Positions 39,269 to 49,188 of a DNA stretch of 64,000 nt are shown piece after piece. The first letter of the stretch is position 1. Each line of letters opens with the position of its first letter. A model generated the notes under the pieces. The model saw only the letters and a program-made list of their open reading frames with translations, was not told the origin of the DNA and did not search any database. Position numbers and translations under genes: made by a program. Source of the DNA: Bacillota bacterium (GTDB lineage: Bacteria; Bacillota; Clostridia; Oscillospirales; Oscillospiraceae); contig JAQXWB010000077.1 of assembly GCA_029225225.1 (NCBI GenBank), positions 1 to 64,000 on the forward strand, written 5' to 3'.

Positions 39269-39529
39269 TGCGTTTTCCTCCTTTCAACCGCGCATAAGTT
39301 TACAGTGGAAAGTGGGAAGATGCAAGATGGAATACTTCCGTTTTTTTACGCATACCTTAAGGGAAAAACTGTCAAAGTATACAAAATAGCTTGAAGATAT
39401 TTATGCAATGTGGACACTTCTCATTTTCAGTTCACTGCCTAAGAAGAAAAATAACGGAGATCACGGCGAAATGTGTAAATAATTTGTAACGAGGGCTTGC
39501 AAAACAAAAAATCGACGCTATAATATGAA

Positions 39530-39556
39530 TTAGCACTCAGGCACTTCGAGTGCCAA
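39530..39556 (+). promoter_or_regulatory. CIRCE operator (HrcA binding site) upstream of htpG
   Basis: TTAGCACTC-AGGCACTTC-GAGTGCCAA vs consensus TTAGCACTC-N9-GAGTGCTAA; TATAAT just upstream. Confidence 0.92.
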
Positions 39557-39579
39557 TTTTACGAAGGAAGCTGAGAAAT

Positions 39580-41493
39580 ATGGCAAAGAAACAATTTAAG
39601 GCGGAGTCCAAACGACTGTTGGATTTGATGATCAATTCCATTTACACACACAAGGAAATCTTTTTACGCGAGCTGATCTCCAATGCCTCGGACGCCATTG
39701 ACAAGCTGGCGTATTTGGCTCTGACAGATGAAAAGGTCGGTCTGAACCGCAGCGATTTTGTCATTCGTCTTGCAGCCGACAAAGAGGCGCGGACGCTGAC
39801 CGTCTCCGATAACGGCATCGGCATGAGTAAGGAGGAGATGGAGGAGAATCTCGGCACGATCGCGCACAGCGGCTCTCTGCAATTCAAAACCGAGATGGAA
39901 AAGCAGGACGACATTGACATCATCGGGCAGTTCGGTGTCGGCTTCTATTCCGCATTTATGGTTGCCGAAAAGGTGACGGTTGTCTCCAAGAAGTATGGCT
40001 CGGAGGAGGCGTGGCAGTGGGAATCCACCGGCGCGGACGGCTACACCATCACGCCCTGTGAGAAGGAGAGCGTCGGCACGGAGATCACCCTCTATCTGAA
40101 AGCGGATACGGACGACGAGCGTTACAGCGATTACCTGTCCGACTATCGTCTGCGCAGCTTGGTCAAGAAATACTCCGATTACATCCGTTACCCAATCAAG
40201 ATGGAGGTCGAGGAGCAGCGCCCCGTAGAGGAGTCGGAGGAAGAGAATGCGGAAAAAGACGGGCAGAAGGAACCGAAGTACGAGACTGTCATAGAGGATC
40301 AGACATTCAACTCCATGGTTCCGCTTTGGCAAAAGAACAAAAAAGACGTGACGGAAGAGGAGTATCAGAGCTTCTATCGCGAGAAGTTCTTTGACTATGA
40401 GCCGCCCGCAGGTGTGATTCATGTCAGCGTGGAAGGCGCTGTGACTTACAAAGCGCTGCTCTACATCCCGAGTAAGGCGCCTTACGATTTCTACACCAAG
40501 GACTATAAGCATGGTTTGCAGCTCTATTCCTCGGGCGTACTCATCATGGAGAATTGTGCTGATCTGCTGCCGGAGCATTTCCGCTTCGTCCGTGGCGTGG
40601 TCGATACACAGGATCTGAGCCTCAACATCAGCCGAGAGCTTTTGCAGCATACGCGTGAGCTGAAAACAATCGCTGCAAACCTCGAAAAGAAGATCAAGGC
40701 GGAGCTGCTGCGTCTGCTGGAAAACGAGCGCGAAAAGTACGAGAAGTTCTACGCAGCCTTTGGCAGACAGCTCAAGTACGGTCTTGTCTCCGATTATGGG
40801 ATGCACAAGGAGCTTTTGCAGGACCTGGTCGAGTTCCGCTCGGACAAGGAGGGCAAGCTCGTTACACTCAAGGAATACTGCGCGGCGATGCCCGAATCGC
40901 AGAAGCACATCTATTTTGCAACCGGCAGCAGCGCAGAGCAGCTTTCCAAGCTTCCGCAGACCAAGATGCTGCGTGATCGCGGCTTTGATGTGCTGCTTCT
41001 GACGGAGCAGGTCGATGAGTTTATCCCGCAGACCCTGCGCACCTTTGAGGAGCATGCGTTCCGTAATATTCTGACGGATGATCTTGACCTTGCCACCGAC
41101 GAGGAGAAGAAAGCAGCGGAGGAAAAAGCGGAGGAGTTCAAGTCCTGCCTCGATTTCCTCAAGGAGACGCTCGGAGAGAAGGTTGCGCAGGTGCGTGTCT
41201 CTTCTGACCTCGGGGAGCATCCCGTCACGATGGTGCCTGACGGCGGCATGAGCTTTGAAATGGAGAAGTATTTCCGTACGCTTGATCCGAATTCCGATTA
41301 CCATTGCGGCAGAATTTTGGAGGTCAACCCCGCGCACCCGGCACTGCTTGCACTGAAGACGAGCATGGACGATGACACGGAGAAAGCTAAGAAATACGCG
41401 GAGCTGCTCTACTGCCAAGGCTTACTGATGGCAAACCTTCCCCTTGAGGATCCGACCGCCTATACCGACCTTGTTTGCGAATTGATGAAATAA
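39580..41493 (+). CDS. htpG: molecular chaperone HtpG (Hsp90)
   Basis: MAKKQFKAESKRLLDLMINSIYTHKEIFLRELISNASDAIDKL; GQFGVGFYSAFMV. Confidence 0.98.
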   Translation: MAKKQFKAESKRLLDLMINSIYTHKEIFLRELISNASDAIDKLAYLALTDEKVGLNRSDFVIRLAADKEARTLTVSDNGIGMSKEEMEENLGTIAHSGSLQFKTEMEKQDDIDIIGQFGVGFYSAFMVAEKVTVVSKKYGSEEAWQWESTGADGYTITPCEKESVGTEITLYLKADTDDERYSDYLSDYRLRSLVKKYSDYIRYPIKMEVEEQRPVEESEEENAEKDGQKEPKYETVIEDQTFNSMVPLWQKNKKDVTEEEYQSFYREKFFDYEPPAGVIHVSVEGAVTYKALLYIPSKAPYDFYTKDYKHGLQLYSSGVLIMENCADLLPEHFRFVRGVVDTQDLSLNISRELLQHTRELKTIAANLEKKIKAELLRLLENEREKYEKFYAAFGRQLKYGLVSDYGMHKELLQDLVEFRSDKEGKLVTLKEYCAAMPESQKHIYFATGSSAEQLSKLPQTKMLRDRGFDVLLLTEQVDEFIPQTLRTFEEHAFRNILTDDLDLATDEEKKAAEEKAEEFKSCLDFLKETLGEKVAQVRVSSDLGEHPVTMVPDGGMSFEMEKYFRTLDPNSDYHCGRILEVNPAHPALLALKTSMDDDTEKAKKYAELLYCQGLLMANLPLEDPTAYTDLVCELMK

Positions 41494-41502
41494 GAAACAA
41501 AT

Positions 41503-41724
41503 AAACCTGCCGAAGTTCATAGGCTTCAGGCTGTCAAATAGCTATCGTTTTGTCATTGCAGAATCCCGAAGGGTTCGTGGCAATCTTGCAGAATGATTTC
41601 ATATTTCGTCACCTTTTCGGCGAATATGAAGCCTTTCTCATGAGATTGCCACGTCGCTTTGCTCCTTGCAATGACATATCGAGGCTGTTTGTCAGACTGA
41701 ATCCTGTCGAACTACGGCAGGTTT
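41503..41724. repeat. long inverted-repeat (MITE-like) element, family B, embedded in the htpG terminator
   Basis: AAACCTGCCGaAGTTC..GAACTaCGGCAGGTTT outer arms; CAGGCTGtCAAAtAGC..GTCATTGCA / TGCAATGAC..GCtGTTTGtCAGaCTG inner arms. Confidence 0.85.
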
Positions 41725-41851
41725 TTGATTATGTAGGAAGAGGACATGCCCAATACCGCGAACGAATGGAAAGGTGAAAAAGCGCGTGATTGCCATATTG
41801 CTGGACAAGGTCGTTCCATTTTGCGATGCGGCATGAAGCGGTAAAAAAACA

Positions 41852-42232
41852 TCATTTCAGAGGCAGCATGCTGCGATCTTGAAAAGCGCCACAGGGGATT
41901 CGGAACAAATCAACCAGCCAGCCAATGCCGAATAATCCACAGGTAAATAAATAGAGAAGCCCCGTGCCGCCTTTTCCGACATAAAAATAATGCGCACCAA
42001 AATAGCCAAGGAAGAAACAAAGCAAAAATGCAACCCACTTATTCTTCGTGCTGACACATCTTGGAGTATACACTGCCTGCGGCTGGAACGGGGCATAATA
42101 TGTGGGTTGCGGCGCGGCATAGTAATTGTTAATGATTACATTTTGCGGCTTTGCGTGTTCGATCTGTGTACCGCAAAAATCACAGAAATTCTGGTCATCC
42201 CGCACAGGCGCGCCGCAGCTTTTACAATTCAT
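41852..42232 (-). CDS. zinc-ribbon TM2-domain protein
   Basis: MNCKSCGAPVRDDQNFCDFCG; KNKWVAFLLCFFLGYFGAHYFYVGKGGTGLLYLFTCGLFGIGWLVDLFRI. Confidence 0.9.
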   Translation of the reverse strand: MNCKSCGAPVRDDQNFCDFCGTQIEHAKPQNVIINNYYAAPQPTYYAPFQPQAVYTPRCVSTKNKWVAFLLCFFLGYFGAHYFYVGKGGTGLLYLFTCGLFGIGWLVDLFRIPCGAFQDRSMLPLK

Positions 42233-42241
42233 ATTGTCTCC

Positions 42242-42490
42242 TTATTTTTCCTTTGCTTGCATCAAAGCCGTTGCGAGCTGGTCGGGGCAGGAGGTGGGCT
42301 TCATGCCGCACTTGACACCCTTCAGGCGGGAGATCACCTCATCGACGGGCATTCCCTCCGCCAACAGAGAGACACCCTGCGTGTTGCCGCTGCACCCGCC
42401 GATAAAACGGATGTTGGAAACGATGTTATCATTGATCTCAAAAAGGATCTTGCTTGCGCAGACACCGCGCGTTTTATATTCGTATTGCAT
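42242..42490 (-). CDS. TSCPD domain protein (TIGR03905-like)
   Basis: 82 aa; GGCSGNTQGVSLLAEGM...KCGMKPTSCPDQLATAL. Confidence 0.88.
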   Translation of the reverse strand: MQYEYKTRGVCASKILFEINDNIVSNIRFIGGCSGNTQGVSLLAEGMPVDEVISRLKGVKCGMKPTSCPDQLATALMQAKEK

Positions 42491-42629
42491 TGTGTTTTTC
42501 TCCTTTGTTTTTTCTTAATTATATCAAAAGAGACGGGATTTGCAAGTCCCCTTGTTTGAGAAAAAAGAAAACGGGAATCCTATCAAGAAACGATCTCGTT
42601 TGCATACGAGACAGATGAAGGAGGAAACA

Positions 42630-43325
42630 ATGGAAGAGCAGAAAAACACCGCGAATGAACGGATGGAGGATCTCGGCGCCGGGTTAACAAAAACCGAGCG
42701 CGGCTGCGTTTATACGCTGACGATCATCGGTCAGATTGAAGGGCATCAGGTTGCGCCGGAAAATGTGAAAACAACGAAATACGAGCATGTGCTGCCGCTT
42801 TTGGCAACCATTGAGGAAAGTGAGGAGATTGACGGACTGCTGCTTCTGCTGAACACGGTGGGCGGCGACATTGAGGCGGGACTTGCGATTTCGGAGCTGA
42901 TTGCCGGCATGAAAAAGCCGACGGTTTCTCTTGTCCTCGGCGGAGGGCACTCCATCGGCATTCCGCTTGCGGTTTCCGCAAAAAAGAGCATGATCGCCCC
43001 GACTGCGAGCATGATGATCCATCCCGTGCGAATGAGCGGCGTCGTGGTCGGTGCGCCGGCGACATATCACTACTTTCAGCGCATTCAGGAGCAGATCACG
43101 GATTTTGTGACCGCGAATTCAAGAATCAGCCGCGAGAAATTTTCGGAGTATATGATGGCGACCGGACAGATTGCCACGGATGTCGGCACCATTGTTTACG
43201 GCAGAGAGGCGGTTGAGAGCGGCCTGATCGACCGATTGGGCAGCCTGCATGACGCGTTGGAGACTTTGCACCGCATGATCGCTTCCGCAAAAAATACAAA
43301 GCGGAGAAATGTACAAAAGGGATAG
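42630..43325 (+). CDS. ClpP/crotonase-fold serine protease (TepA-like)
   Basis: LLLLNTVGGDIEAGLAISELIAGMKKPTVSLVLGGGHSIGIPLAVSAKKSMIAPTASMMIHPVRMSG. Confidence 0.85.
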   Translation: MEEQKNTANERMEDLGAGLTKTERGCVYTLTIIGQIEGHQVAPENVKTTKYEHVLPLLATIEESEEIDGLLLLLNTVGGDIEAGLAISELIAGMKKPTVSLVLGGGHSIGIPLAVSAKKSMIAPTASMMIHPVRMSGVVVGAPATYHYFQRIQEQITDFVTANSRISREKFSEYMMATGQIATDVGTIVYGREAVESGLIDRLGSLHDALETLHRMIASAKNTKRRNVQKG

Positions 43326-43399
43326 AAATTTCCGAAATGATGTGATATAATCATCGGTACGGGCTTTGCAAGTCCAAAAAAGACAGAGGAGACTGCACT

Positions 43400-44239
43400 T
43401 TGAAGATTTGGGAAGCAATTATTTACGGCATCTTCGGCGGCGCGGCAGAGCTTTTGCCGATCTCGTTCGGCGGTCATAGCGTGGTGCTGCGCGAGATTTT
43501 CAATCTCTCCTCCCTGACGCAGGGCGGCGGATACTATGTACGCGCGGCAATCGAGCTCGGCGTAATGGCGGCAATGCTTCTTTCTTTCTCCGCAGAGACG
43601 ATTTCCTTCGGACGGGAGCTGCTTCTCACAACGGGGCTGCGCCATCGCAGACGAGGCGAACGGACGAATCCCGTGCTGCGCCGAAGCATTTTTCTCGGTG
43701 TTTTTGCCCTTGTGCCGATGCTTTGCTCGCTGTTCTTCACCGCCGCTGCGGAACGGATCACGCGTCTTCTGATTGTTGCGCTGCTCTTTGCACTGAATGG
43801 ACTGCTGATTTTCCTTTGCTGCCGCAGAAGGGTTGGAAAGAAAAATGAAAAAACGGTGCTCCTCTCGGATACACTGCTCATCGGCTTTGCACGGATGCTC
43901 TCCGTTTTTCCGGGGCTTTCCTCTGTCGGTAGCTCTATGGCTGTGGCGCGGGCACGCGGGCTATCTCAACGCTACGCCCTTCGTTTGACCTATCTTCTGA
44001 CGCTTTGCTATGAAGCGGCGGCATTTCTTTTTTATTTGATTCGCGCTTTCTGCTTCGGAAGCTTCACAGCCGGCATCCTTCTGCCCATGCTGCTGGCGAT
44101 GCTCTTTTCCGGCGTTGCAGGGTATTTTGCAATTCAATATTTCCGTTATTTGTTAAACCGTGATAAGCTGCAGGTATTTTCCTACTACTGCTGGGATGCG
44201 GCAGTGATCACATTGATCCTTTCCTTGATTAATTCGTAA
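43400..44239 (+). CDS. undecaprenyl-diphosphatase (UppP/BacA)-like membrane protein
   Basis: GIFGGAAELLPISFGGHSVVLREIF; FPGLSSVGSSMAVARARGLS. Confidence 0.78.
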   Translation: MKIWEAIIYGIFGGAAELLPISFGGHSVVLREIFNLSSLTQGGGYYVRAAIELGVMAAMLLSFSAETISFGRELLLTTGLRHRRRGERTNPVLRRSIFLGVFALVPMLCSLFFTAAAERITRLLIVALLFALNGLLIFLCCRRRVGKKNEKTVLLSDTLLIGFARMLSVFPGLSSVGSSMAVARARGLSQRYALRLTYLLTLCYEAAAFLFYLIRAFCFGSFTAGILLPMLLAMLFSGVAGYFAIQYFRYLLNRDKLQVFSYYCWDAAVITLILSLINS

Positions 44240-44252
44240 AGGAGGAAACGCA

Positions 44253-46799
44253 GTGGCTTCAAAACCGACCAATCAAAAAAAGAATGCTTCTCACGCCTCA
44301 AAAGCGTCTGCTGCACAGAAGAAGCAAATGCAAAATCGCCGCGAGCTGACGGGCGTAATCTGCATTGTGCTTGCGTTATTTGCATTGCTGTGCTATGTCA
44401 ACACCGATGCCTTTTTGATCTCAACCTGTGCCGCACTGATCGGCGGCTTGATCGGACAGGTGGGACGCTACCTCCTGCCTTTTATCCTGATCTATGTTGC
44501 GGTGATCCTCTTTAAAAGCGGCACAAAACCGGTGAAAATGCGCATCTTTACCGCGCTGACACTGATTTTGACACTCTCTGCGGCCGTACATATCATTTGC
44601 GAAATCTTCAGCGGCACGGACGTTCCGCTGAAAATCAGTGCGCTCTATCAGGGCGGTAAGAATTGGACAAGCGGCGGTTTGTTCCCGGGCCTGCTTGCGG
44701 AGCTGTTGGAGGCGGCGTTGATGAAGGTGGGCGCACTGATTGCGCTTCTGCTGCTCCTTGTGCTGCAGATTTTGGCATGTATGCGCATTACGGTTGCCAG
44801 CCTGATCGCCGCGATCAAGAATCGCCCGCGTATCCCGGGAAAGGAAAGTCCTGAGGAGGAGCCTGAGGAGGACCCTGCGGAGCGGCTGGTAAACCGCGTC
44901 GCAAATAAGCGTATTGAACGCTACGAAAAGCGTCATGCGGCGCCCGAAATTGATATTCCCGTTGACGATCCGCCCCTTGCGCCGCAGAAGAAGGAAAAAA
45001 AGCGCACATCACGCGTTATGTCGCCGGATGAATATTTACTGCAAAAGCAAACGCAGGAGGAGCCGACGATCATTGACGCCGCCGCAAAGCAGGTGACAAT
45101 CGACGAAATTGAGCTGCATGACCCGGAACCCGAGCTTGTGAAAAAGCCTGCACCTGCCGTACCGGTGACACCCGTTACCGTGACACCGCCAGCGCCGAAG
45201 CCGGAGCAGGAGAAGCTGAAGAAGGGCGAAGCGGAGGCTTCCGCAGCGGAGATCTCGCAGGAAATTGAAAAAGCGACTGAGTCCGCGCCTGCCGCACAGG
45301 AATATGTCTATCCGCCGATCTCGCTTCTCACATTGCGAAAGCAGGGCATGGTTGATGCAACGGCGGAAATGCGCGAGAATACGACGCGCCTTGCCGATAC
45401 GCTCAAGAGCTTTGGCATTGAGCCGCACATCGTCAATGTCATTCGCGGCCCGTCCGTTACGCGGTACGAGCTGGAGCTGGATCGCGGCGTGAAGCTGTCT
45501 AAGCTGACCAACCTTGCCGACGATATCGCGCTTTCTCTCGGCGCGACGGGCGTGCGTATCTCAGCCATTCCCGATAAGATCTCCGTCGTCGGCATTGAGG
45601 TGCCGAACAAGACTGTCAACACTGTCTACGCACGAGAGGTCATTGATTCGCCGGTCTTCAAAAACAGCAAATCGAAGATCTCCTTTGCTGTCGGCAAGGA
45701 CATCAGCGGTAACTGCATCGTCGGCGACATTGCCAAGCTGCCGCATATGTTGATTGCGGGTACGACCGGTTCCGGTAAATCGGTCTGCATGAACACGCTG
45801 ATTCTCTCCCTTTTGTATAAGGCGAAGCCGGATGAGGTCAAGCTCATCATGGTCGATCCGAAGATGGTCGAGTTGGGCGTTTATAACGGCATCCCGCACC
45901 TCTTGATTCCCGTCGTGACCGACCCGAAGAAGGCTGCCGGTGCGCTGCAATGGACGGTTACGGAGATGATGCGCCGCTACCGCCTCATGTCTGAGGAAGG
46001 TGTGCGCGATCTCGAATCCTACAATAAAGCGATTTATAATGACCCGGATCAGGAGCCGATGCCGCAGATCGTTGTCGTCATCGACGAGCTTGCCGACCTC
46101 ATGCTTGTGGCGGCAAAGGAAGTCGAAGAATCCATCTGCCGCATTGCACAAATGGGCCGCGCCTCCGGCATCCATCTTGTCATTGCCACGCAGCGTCCCT
46201 CTGCCGATGTCATTACGGGCTTGATGAAGGCGAATATTCCGTCGAGAATCGCGTTTGCGGTTTCCTCCTCGATGGAATCTCGCATCATTCTTGACACGCA
46301 GGGCGCAGAAAAGCTGGTCGGTAAGGGCGATATGCTCTTTGCACCTTTGGGTCAGGGCAAGCCGAAGCGCGTGCAGGGCTGCTTTATCTCTGACGAAGAG
46401 GTGCAGGCGGTCGTGAGTGCAATTAAATCACAAGCCGCCAGTGACTACTCCGAGGAAATCATGGAGCAGATCGAAAAACGCGCGGAGCAGAGCGGTAAGG
46501 GCGGCGCCTCCGCTGACGTCGGTCGCGCTTCTGCGGATTCCGACGGAGACGAGCTGCTTCCCGCCGCCGTCGAGGTCATTTTGGAGACGGGACAGGCTTC
46601 TGTTTCCATGCTTCAGCGCCGCCTGAAGTTAGGCTATGCCCGTGCAGCAAGAATTGTGGACGAGATGGAGGAACGTGGGATCGTCGGCCCCTTCGAGGGC
46701 GCGAAGCCGCGTCAGCTTCTCATCACCCGCGAGCAGTGGCAGCAAATGCAGGACGGCACCTATGAGCCCAATCCTCCCGTTGAGGAGGAGATCCCATAA
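44253..46799 (+). CDS. FtsK/SpoIIIE family DNA translocase
   Basis: MLIAGTTGSGKSVCMNTLILSLL, gamma domain at C-terminus; GTG start. Confidence 0.96.
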   Translation: MASKPTNQKKNASHASKASAAQKKQMQNRRELTGVICIVLALFALLCYVNTDAFLISTCAALIGGLIGQVGRYLLPFILIYVAVILFKSGTKPVKMRIFTALTLILTLSAAVHIICEIFSGTDVPLKISALYQGGKNWTSGGLFPGLLAELLEAALMKVGALIALLLLLVLQILACMRITVASLIAAIKNRPRIPGKESPEEEPEEDPAERLVNRVANKRIERYEKRHAAPEIDIPVDDPPLAPQKKEKKRTSRVMSPDEYLLQKQTQEEPTIIDAAAKQVTIDEIELHDPEPELVKKPAPAVPVTPVTVTPPAPKPEQEKLKKGEAEASAAEISQEIEKATESAPAAQEYVYPPISLLTLRKQGMVDATAEMRENTTRLADTLKSFGIEPHIVNVIRGPSVTRYELELDRGVKLSKLTNLADDIALSLGATGVRISAIPDKISVVGIEVPNKTVNTVYAREVIDSPVFKNSKSKISFAVGKDISGNCIVGDIAKLPHMLIAGTTGSGKSVCMNTLILSLLYKAKPDEVKLIMVDPKMVELGVYNGIPHLLIPVVTDPKKAAGALQWTVTEMMRRYRLMSEEGVRDLESYNKAIYNDPDQEPMPQIVVVIDELADLMLVAAKEVEESICRIAQMGRASGIHLVIATQRPSADVITGLMKANIPSRIAFAVSSSMESRIILDTQGAEKLVGKGDMLFAPLGQGKPKRVQGCFISDEEVQAVVSAIKSQAASDYSEEIMEQIEKRAEQSGKGGASADVGRASADSDGDELLPAAVEVILETGQASVSMLQRRLKLGYARAARIVDEMEERGIVGPFEGAKPRQLLITREQWQQMQDGTYEPNPPVEEEIP

Positions 46800-46812
46800 G
46801 TACGAAAGAACG

Positions 46813-46839
46813 GCGCGGAGGCAAGGAGTCCGCGCTTTT
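46813..46839 (+). terminator. short terminator hairpin
   Basis: GCGCGGA..TCCGCGC + TTTTC. Confidence 0.5.
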
Positions 46840-46897
46840 CTTCCGATAAATTTGCGTTGCATCCGTACGTACGGAGCGACAGCAGGAGGTAATTATT

Positions 46898-47500
46898 TTG
46901 AAACATGAAAGAATCAACCGCATGGTCAGCATTGCGCTCCTTGCAGCGGTTGTGGTCGTCCTGCAATTACTTGCGGGTATGATCAAGATCGGTACATTTT
47001 CCATTACACTGACGCTGATCCCCATTATTGTTGGCGCGGCGTTCTACGGACCCTCGGCGGGTGCGATCCTCGGCGCGGTCTTCGGCGTGGTCGTCTATAT
47101 CGGCTGCGTGACCGGTTCCGATGTGGGCGGAAATATGGTTTTCGTGGCGAATCCCTTCCTGTGCTTCCTTGTCGTTATGGCAAAGGGCGCGCTTGCGGGC
47201 TTCTGCGCGGGCTTGGTTTACCGCCTTGTGATGAAAGGTCATGATTCTGTCAAGCGTGGTGTTTTTGCGGTGCTCCTTGCGGGCATCACGGCGCCCGTTG
47301 TGAATACCGGCGTGTTCTGCATCGGTATGCTGCTGTTTTTCCGCGGCACACTGCAGGCGTGGGCAGCAGGCTCCGACCTGTTTAATTACATCATTTTCGG
47401 TCTGACCGGTGTGAATTTCCTGATCGAGCTGGGTATCAATATGGTATTCAGTCCAGCGATCGTTACGATTATCCGCGCAGTTCAAAAAAGCAGAGCATAA
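46898..47500 (+). CDS. ECF transporter S component
   Basis: 6-TM; GTFSITLTLIPIIVGAAFYGPSAGAILGAVFGVVVYIGC; TTG start after GGAGGT. Confidence 0.85.
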   Translation: MKHERINRMVSIALLAAVVVVLQLLAGMIKIGTFSITLTLIPIIVGAAFYGPSAGAILGAVFGVVVYIGCVTGSDVGGNMVFVANPFLCFLVVMAKGALAGFCAGLVYRLVMKGHDSVKRGVFAVLLAGITAPVVNTGVFCIGMLLFFRGTLQAWAAGSDLFNYIIFGLTGVNFLIELGINMVFSPAIVTIIRAVQKSRA

Positions 47501-47606
47501 ATAACGGCATCCGCCTTCCTTGCAGGCGTTCCGACACCGTCGCATTTCGCGGCGGTTTTTTTTGCATATGAGGGACAGGCAGGTGCATACAGTGGAGCAG
47601 GAGTGA

Positions 47607-48476
47607 ATGGATATGACGGAAGAAGTTAGACAGGCTTTGCGCGTGTGCCCTCCGCAGGTGCGTTCTGCCGTAACGGAGGCGGCACAAGGTCTGACACCGG
47701 AGGAGCTGCGCTTTCGCTGCGGCACGGCGCTGCGGATTTTCGCGGGCGGACGTGAGACGGAGGTGCCTCGGGTTTCCGTGACGCCGGAGCTGCTGCAAAG
47801 CATCCTCTCGTCGGCGACGGAGCATTCGGTCTATGCGGCGCAGAATACGATAAGGCAGGGCTTTATCACGCTTGCGGGAGGACACCGACTCGGACTGTGC
47901 GGCACGGCGGTGGAGAAAAACGGTGAGATCGCAACGCTTAGGGATATCTCTTCCATCAATCTGCGTATCGCGGGGCAGCATCCCGGCTGCGCGGACGCAG
48001 CGTCGGATTTTCTCTGGACACATCCGCGCTCCTGCCTCATCATCGGCGCGCCGGGGAGCGGAAAGACAACGCTGCTGCGCGACCTGATCCGCCAGATCTC
48101 CGACCGCTTTTTATGGCGCGTGAGCGTGGTGGACGAGCGTATGGAGCTTGCCTGCTGCGTAGGAGGCAACGCACAGTTTCAGGTGGGGGCGCACACGGAT
48201 GTTTTGAGCGGCGTATGCAAGCAGTGCGGCATTGAAATGCTGCTGCGGACGATGAATCCGCAATGGATCGCCCTTGACGAGATTACGGCGGAGGCGGATG
48301 TGGAGGCGATGGTGCGGGCGTCCTATTGCGGCGTGCGCTTTCTTGCCACGGCGCATGCCATCAGCCGAGAGGAATTGCAGCGCAGACCGGTCTATCGGAA
48401 GCTGATGCAGGCGCAGCTCTTTGAAACCCTGATGACAATTTTACCCAATCGGCAAGTACGAACGGAGGTCATGTAA
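47607..48476 (+). CDS. spoIIIAA: stage III sporulation protein AA
   Basis: CLIIGAPGSGKTTLLRDLIRQIS; first gene of complete spoIIIA operon. Confidence 0.95.
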   Translation: MDMTEEVRQALRVCPPQVRSAVTEAAQGLTPEELRFRCGTALRIFAGGRETEVPRVSVTPELLQSILSSATEHSVYAAQNTIRQGFITLAGGHRLGLCGTAVEKNGEIATLRDISSINLRIAGQHPGCADAASDFLWTHPRSCLIIGAPGSGKTTLLRDLIRQISDRFLWRVSVVDERMELACCVGGNAQFQVGAHTDVLSGVCKQCGIEMLLRTMNPQWIALDEITAEADVEAMVRASYCGVRFLATAHAISREELQRRPVYRKLMQAQLFETLMTILPNRQVRTEVM

Positions 48477-48479
48477 GAG

Positions 48480-48989
48480 ATGCTGAAAACAATAGGGGCA
48501 ATTTTAGTGATCGGCGCGGCGGGGGGCTTTGGAATCTCTAAAGCTTTGCAGTTTTACCGGCAGCTGCGTCAGCTTCGTGAGTTTTATCAAGCGCTGGAGC
48601 TGCTCAAATGCGAGCTGAATTACACACTTTTGCCGCTGCCGCGCATTTGCCGCATGACCGCCGCACGGGTCAAGGGAACGGCGTCGGCGTATTTGCTGCA
48701 ATACGCGCAAAAACTGGAGGAAGGATTGCCGCGCACGAAAGCGGCGGCGCAAAGTATGGAGGAGGTGCGCGGCTTAACGCTGCCCAACGATGCGAAAATG
48801 GCGCTTTTGGAGCTGTTTGAGGCGTTGGGTCGCTATGACCTTGACGGGGAGAACCGTCTGCTGCAAATGACGGCGCACCGTTTAAACGCTGCCATGGAAC
48901 GCTGCGAGGCGGAAAAGAAGCCGCTTGCGAAGGGCTACGCGGTGCTGGGCTTCTGCACGGGTCTGGCGCTCGTGATCCTGATGGTTTAA
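48480..48989 (+). CDS. spoIIIAB: stage III sporulation protein AB
   Basis: position and sequence FYQALELLKCELNYTLLPLPRIC. Confidence 0.93.
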   Translation: MLKTIGAILVIGAAGGFGISKALQFYRQLRQLREFYQALELLKCELNYTLLPLPRICRMTAARVKGTASAYLLQYAQKLEEGLPRTKAAAQSMEEVRGLTLPNDAKMALLELFEALGRYDLDGENRLLQMTAHRLNAAMERCEAEKKPLAKGYAVLGFCTGLALVILMV

Positions 48990-48993
48990 GCCC

Positions 48994-49188
48994 ATGGACA
49001 TTGATCTGATTTTTAAGATTGCGGCGGTCGGCATCATCGTCTCGATCCTCAATCAAGTATTGGTGCGTTCGGGCAGAGAGGAGCAGGCGACGATGACGAC
49101 GCTTGCGGGGTTGGTCGTAGTGCTGTTGATTGTTGTGCAGAAGATCGCGCAGCTTTTCGACCTTGTGAAAAATCTGTTTGATTTCTGA
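48994..49188 (+). CDS. spoIIIAC: stage III sporulation protein AC
   Basis: 64 aa; LNQVLVRSGREEQATMTTLAGLVVVL. Confidence 0.94.
   Translation: MDIDLIFKIAAVGIIVSILNQVLVRSGREEQATMTTLAGLVVVLLIVVQKIAQLFDLVKNLFDF

Noticed and set aside
39664-41418. 584-aa ORF antisense to htpG
   Set aside because: Mirror-frame artefact of codon bias over a certain Hsp90 gene; no recognisable domain and Arg/Leu/Ile-rich composition.
41503-41724. Element B considered as a Group II intron or IS remnant
   Set aside because: Far too short, no conserved domain V/VI-like or transposase fragment visible; palindromic non-autonomous repeat fits better.
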